A DNA stretch of 64,000 nt from JADZAI01 sp046348585 (GTDB lineage Bacteria; Pseudomonadota; Alphaproteobacteria; Micropepsales; Micropepsaceae), in assembly GCA_046348585.1 (NCBI GenBank), contig JAXMDZ010000012.1, positions 1 through 64,000 of the forward strand. Reading direction: 5' to 3'. A program made the translations under genes and the position numbers. Below are positions 33,179 to 41,510 of this stretch, in pieces; the stretch's first letter is position 1; each line of letters begins with the position of its first letter. The notes under the pieces were generated by a model. That model saw only the letters and a program-made list of their open reading frames with translations, was not told the DNA's origin and did no database searches.

Positions 33179-33709
33179 TCAGTGTCCTTCGAAATCGATC
33201 AGCGTCAGGACGGTCTTGCCCATCGCCTCGATGCGCTGGCGGCCGCCGAGTTCGGGCAGGTCCACGATGAACGAGCAGCCGATCACCTTGCCGCCGGCCC
33301 GCTCGATCAGCTTGATGCCCGCCTCGCAGGTGCCGCCGGTGGCGATCAGATCGTCGACGATCAGCACGTTCTCGCCCGGCTTCACCGCGTCCTCGTGGAT
33401 CTCCACCGTATCCTGGCCGTATTCGAGGTCGTAGGACTGGCCGATCGTCTTCCAGGGCAGCTTGCCCTTCTTGCGGATCGGCACGAAGCCGATCGAAAGC
33501 TGGTGGGCGATCGCCCCGCCGATGATGAAGCCGCGCGCCTCGATGCCCGCCACCTTGTCGATGCGCACGCCCGCGAAGGGCTGCACCATCAGGTCGATGG
33601 TCGTGCGGAAGGCGCGCGCGTCGCCCATCAGCGTCGTCACGTCGCGGAACATGATGCCCGGCTTGGGGTAGTCCGGAATCGTGCGGATGGCGCCGCGCAG
33701 GTCGAACAT
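33179..33709 (-). CDS. apt: Adenine phosphoribosyltransferase
   Basis: A 176-residue type I phosphoribosyltransferase that turns adenine and PRPP into AMP. The PRPP loop is VLIVDDLIATGGTCEAGIKL, and the N-terminal DYPKPGIMFRDVTTLM and GIEARGFIIGGAIA are Apt signatures. Adenine is released by the phosphorylase encoded next door, so the neighbour fixes its role. It starts 14 bases after the mtnP stop and ends four bases before mtnA. Confidence 0.95.
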   Translation of the reverse strand: MFDLRGAIRTIPDYPKPGIMFRDVTTLMGDARAFRTTIDLMVQPFAGVRIDKVAGIEARGFIIGGAIAHQLSIGFVPIRKKGKLPWKTIGQSYDLEYGQDTVEIHEDAVKPGENVLIVDDLIATGGTCEAGIKLIERAGGKVIGCSFIVDLPELGGRQRIEAMGKTVLTLIDFEGH

Positions 33710-33723
33710 GAGGCTTCTCCGGT

Positions 33724-34599
33724 TCAGGCCTTGAGGACGCGCCCGGCGACCGCGTCGAGCTTGGCGAAAAGCTCCGGGTCGCGCTTCTCGGGCGCGGTGA
33801 TGAAAGCGGTGTCGAGCGTGTGCTCGATGCCGGCGGGCGACGGCGTGCGGTGCGGCCCCAGCTTGGGCGCGACGCGCTTCACCAGCGCGCGGGCGTTGTC
33901 GGCGTTCTGGCCGAGGATCTTCACCACCTGATCGACCGTGACGTGATCGTGGCCGGGGTGCCAGCAATCGTAGTCGGTGACCATGGCGACCAGCGCATAG
34001 GGAAGCTCCGCCTCGCGCGCCAGCTTCGCCTCCGGCATGCCGGTCATGCCGATCACCGAACAGCCCCACGACTTGTAGAGCAGCGACTCGGCGAGGGTGG
34101 AGAATTGCGGCCCCTCCATCGCCAGATAGGTGCCGCCCTTGGTCACCGCCAGGCCGACTTCGCCCGCCGCCTCAAAGAGCGCCGCGTCGAGGCGCTTGCA
34201 GGTCGGGTGGGCGAGGCTGACATGGGCGACGAAGCCGGGCCCGAAGAACGATTTCTCGCGCGCGAAGGTGCGGTCGATGAACTGGTCGACCACGACGAAA
34301 TGGCCGGGCGGCAGCTCCTCGCGGAACGAGCCGCAGGCCGAGACCGAGATGAGGTCCGTCACCCCTGCCCGCTTCATCGCGTCGATATTGGCGCGGTAGT
34401 TGATGGAGGTCGGCGAATGGACGTGGCCGCGGCCGTGGCGCGGCAGGAAGCGCATCTCGACGCCGTCCAGCGAGCCGAACAGGATGTCGTCCGAGGCTTC
34501 GCCCCAGGGGGTCGCCACGCGCTGCCACTCGGCGTCCTTCAGCCCGTCGATCTGATAGACGCCGCTGCCGCCGATGATGCCGAGTACCGTCTGCGCCAT
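33724..34599 (-). CDS. mtnP: S-methyl-5'-thioadenosine phosphorylase
   Basis: A 291-residue phosphorylase splitting methylthioadenosine into adenine and methylthioribose-1-phosphate. It shows GIIGGSGVYQIDGL, FLPRHGRGHVHSPTSINYRA (phosphate and substrate), AMEGPQFSTLAES, IGMTGMPEAKLAREAELPYA and VTDYDCWH (base recognition Asp), all standard for MTAP. With apt and mtnA it forms a compact salvage operon fed by polyamine or homoserine lactone synthesis. A stem-loop lies in its 5' region (34628-34647). Confidence 0.95.
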   Translation of the reverse strand: MAQTVLGIIGGSGVYQIDGLKDAEWQRVATPWGEASDDILFGSLDGVEMRFLPRHGRGHVHSPTSINYRANIDAMKRAGVTDLISVSACGSFREELPPGHFVVVDQFIDRTFAREKSFFGPGFVAHVSLAHPTCKRLDAALFEAAGEVGLAVTKGGTYLAMEGPQFSTLAESLLYKSWGCSVIGMTGMPEAKLAREAELPYALVAMVTDYDCWHPGHDHVTVDQVVKILGQNADNARALVKRVAPKLGPHRTPSPAGIEHTLDTAFITAPEKRDPELFAKLDAVAGRVLKA

Positions 34600-34627
34600 C
34601 GCATGTGTTCCACGATTTTCAGGAGAG

Positions 34628-34647
34628 GGCGCGTTTTATCACGCGCC
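34628..34647. other. Stem-loop in the mtnP upstream region
   Basis: A perfect 7-base inverted repeat, ggcgcgt and acgcgcc with a 6-base tttatc loop. It lies 29 bases before the mtnP start codon and just past the petABC terminator. It could be an operator or a leader hairpin; nothing else supports a choice. Confidence 0.35.
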
Positions 34648-34660
34648 GCCCCCCGCGCAA

Positions 34661-34688
34661 GAAAAACGGCGGCCCGAAGGCCGCCGTT
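34661..34688 (-). terminator. Rho-independent terminator of petABC
   Basis: On the minus strand the sequence forms a perfect 10-base stem (aacggcggcc, loop ttcg, ggccgccgtt) followed by further T residues. It lies 27 bases after the petC stop and reads in the petABC direction. Stem, UUCG loop and T-run are all as expected. Confidence 0.8.
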
Positions 34689-34714
34689 CCAAAGCGTCGC
34701 GCGGAGACCTCCGC

Positions 34715-35506
34715 TCAATGCTCGACGTCGCGCCAGACGCGGCGATAGGACAGGTAGAGCAGGCCCGTCAGGATGCCGAGGAAGAGCAGCACGCCGAAGC
34801 CGAGGCGGTGGCGCGCTTCCAGCTTGGGTTCGGCCGCCCACATCAGGAAGGCGGCGACGTCCTTGGCGTACTGGTCGACGGTGCGCGGCACGTCCTTCTC
34901 GGCGTACTCGACCTGGCCGTCGACGATCGGCGGCGGCATGGCGATGACGCCGCCGGGGAAATACGGGTTGTAGTTGCCGCCCTCCGGCATCGTCATGCCG
35001 TGCGGGGGTTCCTCGCCGTAGCCGGTCAGCAGGGCGTGGATGTAGTCCGCGCCGCCCTCGCGCCCCTTGGCGACCAGCGAAAGGTCCGGCGGCAGAAGGC
35101 CGTAGGCGCTTTTCAGCGTCGCCTTCTGGTCCGGCTGGGTCTGGTATGGGAAATGGTCCGCCAGCGTGCCCTTGCGGGTCGCGGGCTGGCCGGCGTCGTC
35201 GAGGATGGGGATCTCGACTTCCGCCGCGAGCGCCTTGGCCTCGGCCTCGGTGAACTCGGGCCCGCCCGGGTCCTTGAGGTTGCGATAGGCGACGAGGCTC
35301 AGCGAATGGCAGGAGGAGCAGACCTCCTTATAGACCTGGAAGCCGCGCTTGAGCTGGTTGCGGTCGAAGGTGCCGAAGACGCCTTCGAAGCTGAAACCGA
35401 CGGACTCCGGATGCTTGACGCTCGCCGAGGCCAGCGCCGAAGGCGCTGAAGCGGCCGCGGCGAGGGCGAGCGAGGCGGCGAGAACGATCTTTCTCATGGG
35501 ATCCAT
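34715..35506 (-). CDS. petC: Cytochrome c1
   Basis: A 263-residue cytochrome c1 of the bc1 complex, passing electrons from the Rieske centre to cytochrome c. After a signal peptide (KIVLAASLALAAAASAPSAL) come the heme-binding EVCSSCHSLSLVAYRNL, the axial-Met region GGVIAMPPPI and a C-terminal anchor helix (LGFGVLLFLGILTGLLYLSY). The heme faces the periplasm. The start may be ATG 35506 or ATG 35497 (MRKIVL); aaggag lies nearer ideal spacing for 35497. The gene follows petB by six bases. Confidence 0.96.
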   Translation of the reverse strand: MDPMRKIVLAASLALAAAASAPSALASASVKHPESVGFSFEGVFGTFDRNQLKRGFQVYKEVCSSCHSLSLVAYRNLKDPGGPEFTEAEAKALAAEVEIPILDDAGQPATRKGTLADHFPYQTQPDQKATLKSAYGLLPPDLSLVAKGREGGADYIHALLTGYGEEPPHGMTMPEGGNYNPYFPGGVIAMPPPIVDGQVEYAEKDVPRTVDQYAKDVAAFLMWAAEPKLEARHRLGFGVLLFLGILTGLLYLSYRRVWRDVEH

Positions 35507-35512
35507 CGCTCC

Positions 35513-36829
35513 TTACGCGCCGCTCGCGGACGCCGAAGCGCCCTTCTTGGCGAGAACCGCCTTGGCGATGCTCTCGGGCAGCGCGCGGGGCGTCTCGAAC
35601 AGGCCGAGCAGCGGCATGATGATGATGAAGAAGGCGAAGTAGAACGCCGTTCCGATCTGCGACAAATGGGTGATGCTGAAGCCCGTGGCGGCGCCCTCGG
35701 CGTCCACGCCGGTCTGGAGCAGGATCACGCCCGCGGGCTGCAACCCGGCCCAGCTGAGGACCGCGTAGTTCGCCACGAAGATCCAGAAGCACCACCAATA
35801 GACCGGGCGGTAGCTCGCCGAACGCACCTTCGAGGTGTCGAGCCAGGGCACGATGAACAGGATCGCGATCGCGCCCAGCATGGTCAGCACGCCGAGCAGC
35901 TTGGAGTCGAGGAACAGGACGTTGAAGTCCATCGCCCGCAGCATCGCGTAGAAGGCGCCGAGATACCATTCGGGCGAGATGTGGGCCGGCGTCTTCAGCG
36001 GATTGCCTTCCACGTAGTGGTCGGCGTGGCCCATCAGATTGGGCGCGTAGAAGACGACGATGGCGAAGGCGATCGTGAACAGGGCGATCACGAAATAGTA
36101 CTTCGCCGTGTAGTAGGGCATCAGCGGGACGGTGTCCTGCGGACCCTTGGGGTCGATGCCGGTCGGGTTGTTGTTGCCGACATGATGCAGCGCCCAGACG
36201 TGCAGCACCGAGACGCCGAGGATCACGAACGGCAGCAGGTAGTGCAGCGAGAAGAAGCGCTGGAGCGTCGGGTTGTCGACCGAATAGCCGCCCCACAGCC
36301 ACTGCGTGAAGTCGGGGCCGAGCAGCGCGCCGAGCAGGTTGGTGATGACGTTGGCGCCCCACAGCGACATCTGCGACCAGGGCAGCGTGTAGCCGAGGAA
36401 GCCGGTCGCCATCATCAGGAGGAAGATGATGACGCCGAGGATCCACAGCACCTCGCGCGGGTCCTTGTACGAGCCGTAATAGAGGCCGCGGAAGATGTGG
36501 ACATAGACGGCGATGAAGAAGAACGACGCGCCGTTCATGTGGATGTAGCGCAGCAGCCAGCCGTAGTTCACGTCGCGCATGATGTACTCGACGCTGTTGA
36601 AGGCCAGCGCCGCGTTCGGCACGAAGTGCATCGCCAGCACGATGCCGGTGACGATCTGGATCACCAGGCAGTAAAAGAGGATCGCGCCGAACGTGTAGGA
36701 GTAGTTGAGGTTCTTGGGCGTCGGGAACGAGAGCAGATTCTCGTTCGCGAACCGCAGGATCGGCAGGCGCGCGTCGAGCCAGCGCGTCAGGCCGTTCGAG
36801 GGGGTGTAGGTGGAATGACCCGAGGCCAT
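35513..36829 (-). CDS. petB: Cytochrome b of the bc1 complex
   Basis: A 438-residue cytochrome b with eight or so membrane helices and both hemes. His ligands are in YIHMNGASFFFIAVYVHIFR and in FVILGVSVLHVWALHHVGNN, and the Qo-site PEWY is in ISPEWYLGAFYAMLRAMDFN. The protein is a single-polypeptide bc1-type cytochrome b, not split as in b6f. It sits between petA and petC with short gaps. The C-terminal tail (KKGASASASGA) is a low-complexity extension. Confidence 0.97.
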   Translation of the reverse strand: MASGHSTYTPSNGLTRWLDARLPILRFANENLLSFPTPKNLNYSYTFGAILFYCLVIQIVTGIVLAMHFVPNAALAFNSVEYIMRDVNYGWLLRYIHMNGASFFFIAVYVHIFRGLYYGSYKDPREVLWILGVIIFLLMMATGFLGYTLPWSQMSLWGANVITNLLGALLGPDFTQWLWGGYSVDNPTLQRFFSLHYLLPFVILGVSVLHVWALHHVGNNNPTGIDPKGPQDTVPLMPYYTAKYYFVIALFTIAFAIVVFYAPNLMGHADHYVEGNPLKTPAHISPEWYLGAFYAMLRAMDFNVLFLDSKLLGVLTMLGAIAILFIVPWLDTSKVRSASYRPVYWWCFWIFVANYAVLSWAGLQPAGVILLQTGVDAEGAATGFSITHLSQIGTAFYFAFFIIIMPLLGLFETPRALPESIAKAVLAKKGASASASGA

Positions 36830-36845
36830 GTTCGGAACCCTTCGC

Positions 36846-37373
36846 TTAGCCGATGCTGATGAGCGTGTCGGAGACGAACTTGTACGGCGGAACCTCGAGG
36901 TTCAGCGGCGCAGGTCCCCGCAGGATGCGGCCGGAGGCGTCGTAGACCGAGCCGTGGCAGGCGCACAGATAGCCGCCCTGCTGGCCGGCATTGTCGCGGT
37001 TGGGGATGCAGCCCAGATGGGTGCAGATGCCGATCACCACCAGCCATTCGGCCTTCTGGACGCGCGCCTCGTCGGGCTGCGGATCCTTGAGCGCCGAGTT
37101 CGGCATGGAACGGACCTGCTCCACCTCTTCCGGCGTGCGGCGGCGCACCCAGGTGGGCTTGCCCTGCCACATGACGGTGATCTGCTGGCCCGGCTGGATC
37201 GGCGCCAGATCGACCTCGGTGGTCGCCAGCGCCTGAGTCGCCGCGCTCGGGTTCATCTGGTCGATGAACGGCCAGGCGGTCACCGCGACGCCGGCGGCGG
37301 CCGCAGTCCCCGAAAAGACATAGAGAAAGTCACGGCGCGTCGCGTCGTCGTGCTGTGGTGCTGACACGGGCAA
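36846..37373 (-). CDS. petA: Rieske iron-sulfur subunit of the bc1 complex
   Basis: A 175-residue Rieske protein. The twin-arginine signal DDATRRDFLYVFSG is followed by one membrane helix that stays as an anchor. The 2Fe-2S ligands are in GICTHLGCIPN and in LCACHGSVYDASG, giving the C-x-H and C-x-x-H pairs plus the disulfide Cys. RGPAPLNLEVPPY is the usual end of the cluster domain. It is the first gene of petABC; the promoter should lie in 37374-37674. Confidence 0.97.
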   Translation of the reverse strand: MPVSAPQHDDATRRDFLYVFSGTAAAAGVAVTAWPFIDQMNPSAATQALATTEVDLAPIQPGQQITVMWQGKPTWVRRRTPEEVEQVRSMPNSALKDPQPDEARVQKAEWLVVIGICTHLGCIPNRDNAGQQGGYLCACHGSVYDASGRILRGPAPLNLEVPPYKFVSDTLISIG

Positions 37374-37674
37374 GGACCCCTAATTCTCACTACCCCGGCG
37401 AGGGGCATACATCGCGGCAAAACGGATTTCGACTGAAATCTGTAGGGCGGCCGCGCTTCTCGCCCGGCGGAGGCGCTAACGCAACGGCAAGCGGCGGCCC
37501 GGCGCAACGGCGCTTCGACAGGGCGATCCGATTGGGGTATGGGCGGAGCCGCATGGGGGCGAATCCCCCGGAACGGTCCCCGCCCCCTTCTTTGGCGGAT
37601 TCCGGCCCGATTTCGCCCCGATTCCGCCGCCGGAGGCCGTCATGCGGGCGGTCTCGCTGCACGAGGATGTCCCG
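37374..37674. other. Divergent intergenic region upstream of petA and an exported protein
   Basis: About 300 bases without a gene. It must hold the petABC promoter (minus strand) and the promoter for the gene at 37675. A GGGGG-cgaat-CCCCC hairpin lies at 37555-37569. I see no clear binding motif that could be assigned to the PetR-like regulator. Confidence 0.5.
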
Positions 37675-38217
37675 ATGACCCTTTCCCGCCTGATCGCACG
37701 CGGCGCGCTCTGCGCGCTCCTGCTGACCGGGGCCGCCGCTGCCGAAGGAGCGACGATCGCCGATTTCGCCGGCCAGTGGGTCGGAAAGGTGACGGTCGAA
37801 ACGCTCGGCCCCACGGAATTTCCGACCTCGGTGCGCGATTCGGGGGTGACGGTGACGCCCGGCGCGGACGGCGGCTTCACCCTGGAGTGGTCGACCGCCA
37901 AGCGCGAGAAGGGCGACCCGGAAGACCCGACAGAGACCGTTCAGGACACCCAGGTCGTGTTCGTGCCCGCCGGAACCGAAGGCCGCTGGCGCGCCGAAGG
38001 CGGCGACCCCGCGAACGGCCAGCCGCTCTGGCTCGCCCGGCTCGACGAGAACACGCTGATCGTCAGCGGCCTGACGGTCACCAAGGACGGCGAGGCCGAA
38101 CTCCAGACCTATCGCCGCACGCTGGAGAACGGGGCGCTCGGCCTCAGCTATACGCGCGTCGTGGACGGCGTGACGACGCGGCGCGCCTCGGGCGCGCTCA
38201 TCCGGTTCGCGCAGTAA
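37675..38217 (+). CDS. Exported protein of unknown function
   Basis: A 180-residue protein with a signal peptide (LIARGALCALLLTGAAAAEG). The mature domain appears to be all beta: FAGQWVGKVTVETLGPTEFP, TVTPGADGGFTLEWSTAKRE, EGRWRAEGGDPANGQPLWLA and RLDENTLIVSGLTVTKDGEA. The rhythm of W/G turns suggests a small lipocalin-like barrel, but I cannot name a family. The ATG at 37675 follows acgagg at good spacing. A TerC-like gene follows 13 bases after its stop, so they may be co-transcribed. Confidence 0.7.
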   Translation: MTLSRLIARGALCALLLTGAAAAEGATIADFAGQWVGKVTVETLGPTEFPTSVRDSGVTVTPGADGGFTLEWSTAKREKGDPEDPTETVQDTQVVFVPAGTEGRWRAEGGDPANGQPLWLARLDENTLIVSGLTVTKDGEAELQTYRRTLENGALGLSYTRVVDGVTTRRASGALIRFAQ

Positions 38218-38230
38218 CCTCAGGACGTCC

Positions 38231-38860
38231 ATGTTCGATTTTCTGTCCGGTCCGGAACTCGCCGCCCTTTGGCAGGTGCTGGTCATCGACCTCGTGCTCG
38301 CCGGCGACAACGCCATCGTGGTCGGCCTCGCCGCCGCGAGCGTCGCGCCGGAACTGCGCCGCAAGGTCATCGTCCTCGGCATCGGCGTCGCGGTCGTCAT
38401 GCGCATCGCCTTCGCGGTGCTCACCGTTCAGCTTCTCGAAGTGCCCGGCGTCAAGCTGGCGGGCGGCGCGCTGCTGCTGTGGGTGTGCTGGCGCTTCCTC
38501 GACGACCTGCTGAAGCCGCCGCACCGCGTCCCCGATCTCGACGCGCCGGAAGCGGCCGGCCATCACGGCGAGCACCGGCTCGGCCGGGCGATCCTCCAGA
38601 TCGCAGTGGCCGACCTCTCGATGTCGCTCGACAACGTGCTGGCGGTCGCCAGCGCGGCGGGCGGTCACGAATGGGTGCTGGTGCTCGGCCTCGTCGTCTC
38701 GATCGTGCTGATGGCGATCGCCGCCTCGCTGATCGCCAGCCTCCTGGAGAAGCACCGCTGGATCGCCTGGATCGGCCTTGCGGTCATCGTCTATGTGGCG
38801 ATCAAGATGGTGTGGGAAGGCTTCGCCGATTTCGGCTGGGTCGGCCACTGGCCGATCTGA
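38231..38860 (+). CDS. TerC/YjbE-family integral membrane protein
   Basis: A 209-residue membrane protein of the TerC superfamily. The paired acidic motifs VIDLVLAGDNAIVVGLAA (TM1) and VADLSMSLDNVLAVASAA (mid-protein) are the family signature and probably form a metal-ion path. A cytoplasmic His-rich loop (AGHHGEHRLG) lies between. Related proteins export Mn2+ or are linked to tellurium resistance. No yybP-ykoY riboswitch-like leader is apparent. Substrate uncertain. Confidence 0.88.
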   Translation: MFDFLSGPELAALWQVLVIDLVLAGDNAIVVGLAAASVAPELRRKVIVLGIGVAVVMRIAFAVLTVQLLEVPGVKLAGGALLLWVCWRFLDDLLKPPHRVPDLDAPEAAGHHGEHRLGRAILQIAVADLSMSLDNVLAVASAAGGHEWVLVLGLVVSIVLMAIAASLIASLLEKHRWIAWIGLAVIVYVAIKMVWEGFADFGWVGHWPI

Positions 38861-38894
38861 ACCCGGCGCGTCCGAACGTGGCGCGGGAAGCGAG

Positions 38895-39824
38895 CTAGAG
38901 CTTCTCCCACTCCACCTCGATGAAGCCCGGATCGGCGGCGTCGACCAGCACCTGCAGATACTGGCCGCGCCGCATCCGCGCGATCTGTTCGTGCGGCACC
39001 GGCAGCGTCACGCTCATGCGATAGGAATCGCGCGCCTTGGGCGACACGAAGAGATCGACGTCGTAGGTGCCGTCCGGATTGGGCTGAAGCGCCTCGATCC
39101 GGGCGCGCGCGCCTTCCCGCTCGGCGGCGGGCGGCGGCGCGATCTCGCGGCGGGCTTGCGGCGCGGCGGACGCGGCTTGCGCATCGGAGCCGCCGCCGCT
39201 CATCGTTGCGGCCGTCTGCACCCCGGCGAGACCCGCCATGCCGAGCCCCATCTCGACCAGGCGGCGCAGCTCGGGCGAAAGCTGAGAAAGATCGGCCGGC
39301 TGGCCGCCGACCGTCAGCGCGACGCCACCCATCGCCGCCGGCCCGGCGCCGCCATGCGCCTCGTCCCAGGCGATGAAGAGATTGCTCTCGTTCGCAGGAT
39401 CGACATAGACCGGCACGCGCGCGCCCTGCAGCGGCGTCATGTCGAACAGCGAGGCGACGCGCGTCGCATCGTGCTCGCGCGCCGGACGGCCGGGCTCCTC
39501 GATTCGCAGCCGCACCTTGATGATCCGCGACGGCAGGCCGCCGCCCATCCGCACCGTCATCGAGGAGGGCGTCGCGGCGATCACCGTCGCCTCGGCCCGC
39601 CGCCCGGTCTGGCGCAGCGCCGTGTCGCCGCCCTGCGCCGCCCGCCGCACGTTGCGGATCGTCATGACGATGGTGGTGACGAGGATGACCGGGAACAGAA
39701 CGACATAGCCGCCGATCAGCCACGGGAAATAGGGACTGAACGGGGTCAGTACGTTCATGCCGACCGCGAAGCCGATCGCCAGGATGATGATGAGCGGAAT
39801 GCCGATCGACAGGGGCCGCAACAT
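38895..39824 (-). CDS. Membrane-anchored protein of unknown function
   Basis: A 309-residue protein. Two N-terminal membrane helices (IGIPLIIILAIGFAVGMNVL and WLIGGYVVLFPVILVTTIVM) precede a cytoplasmic or periplasmic portion with two similar beta modules, one at about 70-150 (AEATVIAATPSSMTVRMGGG) and one at about 235-305 (GARARIEALQPNPDGTYDVD, VDAADPGFIEVEWEKL). Between them is a linker rich in Ala, Gln and Pro. The modules look like the SHOCT-free DUF3592-like strands of other envelope proteins, but no firm family is recognised. It is convergent with the TerC-like gene. Confidence 0.68.
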   Translation of the reverse strand: MLRPLSIGIPLIIILAIGFAVGMNVLTPFSPYFPWLIGGYVVLFPVILVTTIVMTIRNVRRAAQGGDTALRQTGRRAEATVIAATPSSMTVRMGGGLPSRIIKVRLRIEEPGRPAREHDATRVASLFDMTPLQGARVPVYVDPANESNLFIAWDEAHGGAGPAAMGGVALTVGGQPADLSQLSPELRRLVEMGLGMAGLAGVQTAATMSGGGSDAQAASAAPQARREIAPPPAAEREGARARIEALQPNPDGTYDVDLFVSPKARDSYRMSVTLPVPHEQIARMRRGQYLQVLVDAADPGFIEVEWEKL

Positions 39825-39947
39825 GGAAGCCTCGCAGGGCAGGAAACGAGGCCGCTACGATTCACCGCGCCCCGCCGAAACGCCACCCCTTTCGCGCATT
39901 CGACGCACGCGGCACATAGTATCGCCGCGACGAGGGAGACGACCGCC

Positions 39948-40337
39948 ATGAAGACCGCACCGATCCTGCTGCCCGCGCTGGCCGCGCTGACGCTCGCGGG
40001 CTGCGCCTCGACCGGACCGCAGACCGCGGCTTCGGGGCCGCGCAGCTGCTTCGATCCGCGCCAGGTCTCGAATTACGCGGTGGCGGACCGCGAGACGGTC
40101 AATCTGCGCGTCGGGGCGAACGAGTTCTACCAGATCAAGCTGCTGGGCGTTTGCCCCGACATCAAATGGTCGGACGCCATCGTGCTGGAATCGGTCGGCA
40201 GCGTGCAGGTCTGCACCGGGCTGGAGCTGACCGTCCACGCCCCCGGCCCGACCGGCCCGCAGCAATGCGCCGCCGATTCGATCCGCCGCCTCAGCGCCGA
40301 CGAAGTGGCGGCGCTGCCGGCCGGTCAGAAGCCGTAA
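39948..40337 (+). CDS. Lipoprotein, DUF6491-like
   Basis: A 129-residue lipoprotein. The signal ends in LAALTLAGCASTG with the lipidated Cys at residue 20. The mature part reads SCFDPRQVSNYAVADRETVN, LRVGANEFYQIKLLGVCPDI and CTGLELTVHAP, with four Cys residues likely in two disulfides. This pattern (FD-x-R-x-V-x-x-Y) matches small alphaproteobacterial lipoproteins of the DUF6491 type. The function is unknown. It is convergent with the citrate synthase-family gene four bases away. Confidence 0.75.
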   Translation: MKTAPILLPALAALTLAGCASTGPQTAASGPRSCFDPRQVSNYAVADRETVNLRVGANEFYQIKLLGVCPDIKWSDAIVLESVGSVQVCTGLELTVHAPGPTGPQQCAADSIRRLSADEVAALPAGQKP

Positions 40338-40340
40338 GGC

Positions 40341-41435
40341 TCACGCCGCCTCCGGCATCGCGCCGTCATAGAGCGCCTCGGGCCGGATCAGCCGTCCGGC
40401 GCGGGCGTGATGCTCCATCGCGTGCGCCGTCCAGCCCGCCACCCGCCCCACCGCAAAGAGCGGCGTGAAAAGGAGTCGCGGCAGGCCGAGCGCATCGAGC
40501 AGGAGCGCGGTGTAGAACTCGACATTGGTGTCGAGCGGCCGCTCGGGATGGCGGGCCTTCAGCTGCGCCCGCGCCTCGCGCTCGACCTCCAGCGCGAAGG
40601 CGAGGCGCGGCGTCGCCGGGGCGAGACGCTCCAGCGCCGCCTTCAGCACGTCGGCGCGCGGATCGCGGGTGCGATAGATGCGATGGCCGAAGCCCATCAG
40701 CCGCTCGCCGCGCGACAGCGCCGCCGCGATCCACGGCGCGATGGCCGTCCGCTCGCCGATCTCGTCCAGCATGTCGAGCACCGGTCCCGGCGCGCCGCCA
40801 TGAAGCGGCCCGGTGAGCGCACCATAGGCGGCCGTCACCGCCGAGACGAGGCTCGCCCGGGTCGCCGTCACCACCCGGCAGGCGAAGGTCGAGGCGTTCA
40901 TGCCGTGATCGCTGACCGTCGTCAGATAGGCGTCGAGCGCCCGCGCCTCGGCCGGCGACGGCGGCGCGCCGCGCAGCATCCGCAGCGTGTCGGCGGCATG
41001 GCCGAGCGCCGGATCGGGGGCGAGCGGCGTGCGCCCGGCGCGCAGCGCCTCCAGCGTGGCGAGAAGAACCGGCACGGCCGCCACGATCGCCGCCGCCGCG
41101 CCGGGTCCGTCGGGGATATCGAGCGCGGCGAGCGCGGCGCGCAGGCCCTCGACCGGCCCGAGCCGGACGAGCGAGGGGCAGATCTGCAGCGCCTCGGCGA
41201 AGGCGGCGGCGCGCAGGCGTCCGAATGCGGCCGCCTCCACGGCTTCGGCGCGCGGATCGGCGATGCGCCACAGGCGCGCCGCCACGGCCTCGAAGCGGAG
41301 GCTCTCCGCCAGGCGCTCGACGGGGAGGCCGGCGATCACCAGCACGCCGTTCTCGCCGTCCACCAGGCTGAGCGCCGTGACGGCGGCGGGGATTCCGTCG
41401 AGGCCGATGGGGCGGCCGGTGAGGGGCATGTTCAT
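40341..41435 (-). CDS. Citrate synthase family protein (citrate/2-methylcitrate synthase type)
   Basis: A 364-residue citrate synthase-fold protein. Catalytic His residues are in TVSDHGMNASTFACRV and MGFGHRIYRTRDPRA, and the CoA/citrate region GPLHGGAPGPVLDML is kept. Where classical enzymes have the catalytic Asp (NVDFY), this protein has Glu (NVEFYTALLLDALGLP), which seems to be a feature of this subgroup. It is shorter than the TCA enzyme, so a side-chain acyl-CoA condensation is possible. It is divergent from an HTH-citrate synthase fusion. The start has aaggaga at ideal spacing. Confidence 0.82.
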   Translation of the reverse strand: MNMPLTGRPIGLDGIPAAVTALSLVDGENGVLVIAGLPVERLAESLRFEAVAARLWRIADPRAEAVEAAAFGRLRAAAFAEALQICPSLVRLGPVEGLRAALAALDIPDGPGAAAAIVAAVPVLLATLEALRAGRTPLAPDPALGHAADTLRMLRGAPPSPAEARALDAYLTTVSDHGMNASTFACRVVTATRASLVSAVTAAYGALTGPLHGGAPGPVLDMLDEIGERTAIAPWIAAALSRGERLMGFGHRIYRTRDPRADVLKAALERLAPATPRLAFALEVEREARAQLKARHPERPLDTNVEFYTALLLDALGLPRLLFTPLFAVGRVAGWTAHAMEHHARAGRLIRPEALYDGAMPEAA

Positions 41436-41487
41436 GGGCTTTCTCCTTGCAGCGCGTCGAGACTCGCGCGATGCTGGAAAGCACTCA

Positions 41488-41510
41488 ATATTGACGAGCA
41501 TGATCAATAT
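41488..41510. promoter_or_regulatory. Inverted repeat over the start of the HTH-citrate synthase gene
   Basis: The arms atattga (41488-41494) and tcaatat (41504-41510) are perfect complements with a 9-base spacer, and tcaatattga (41485-41494) is itself a perfect 10-base palindrome. The site covers the ATG at 41500 and sits in the 64-base gap between two divergent genes, one of which encodes a DNA-binding domain. It is a likely operator for autoregulation. Confidence 0.55.

Noticed and set aside
37555..37569. ggggg-cgaat-ccccc resembling a tRNA T-arm
   Set aside because: No matching acceptor, D or anticodon arms can be found around it; it is better read as a simple hairpin.
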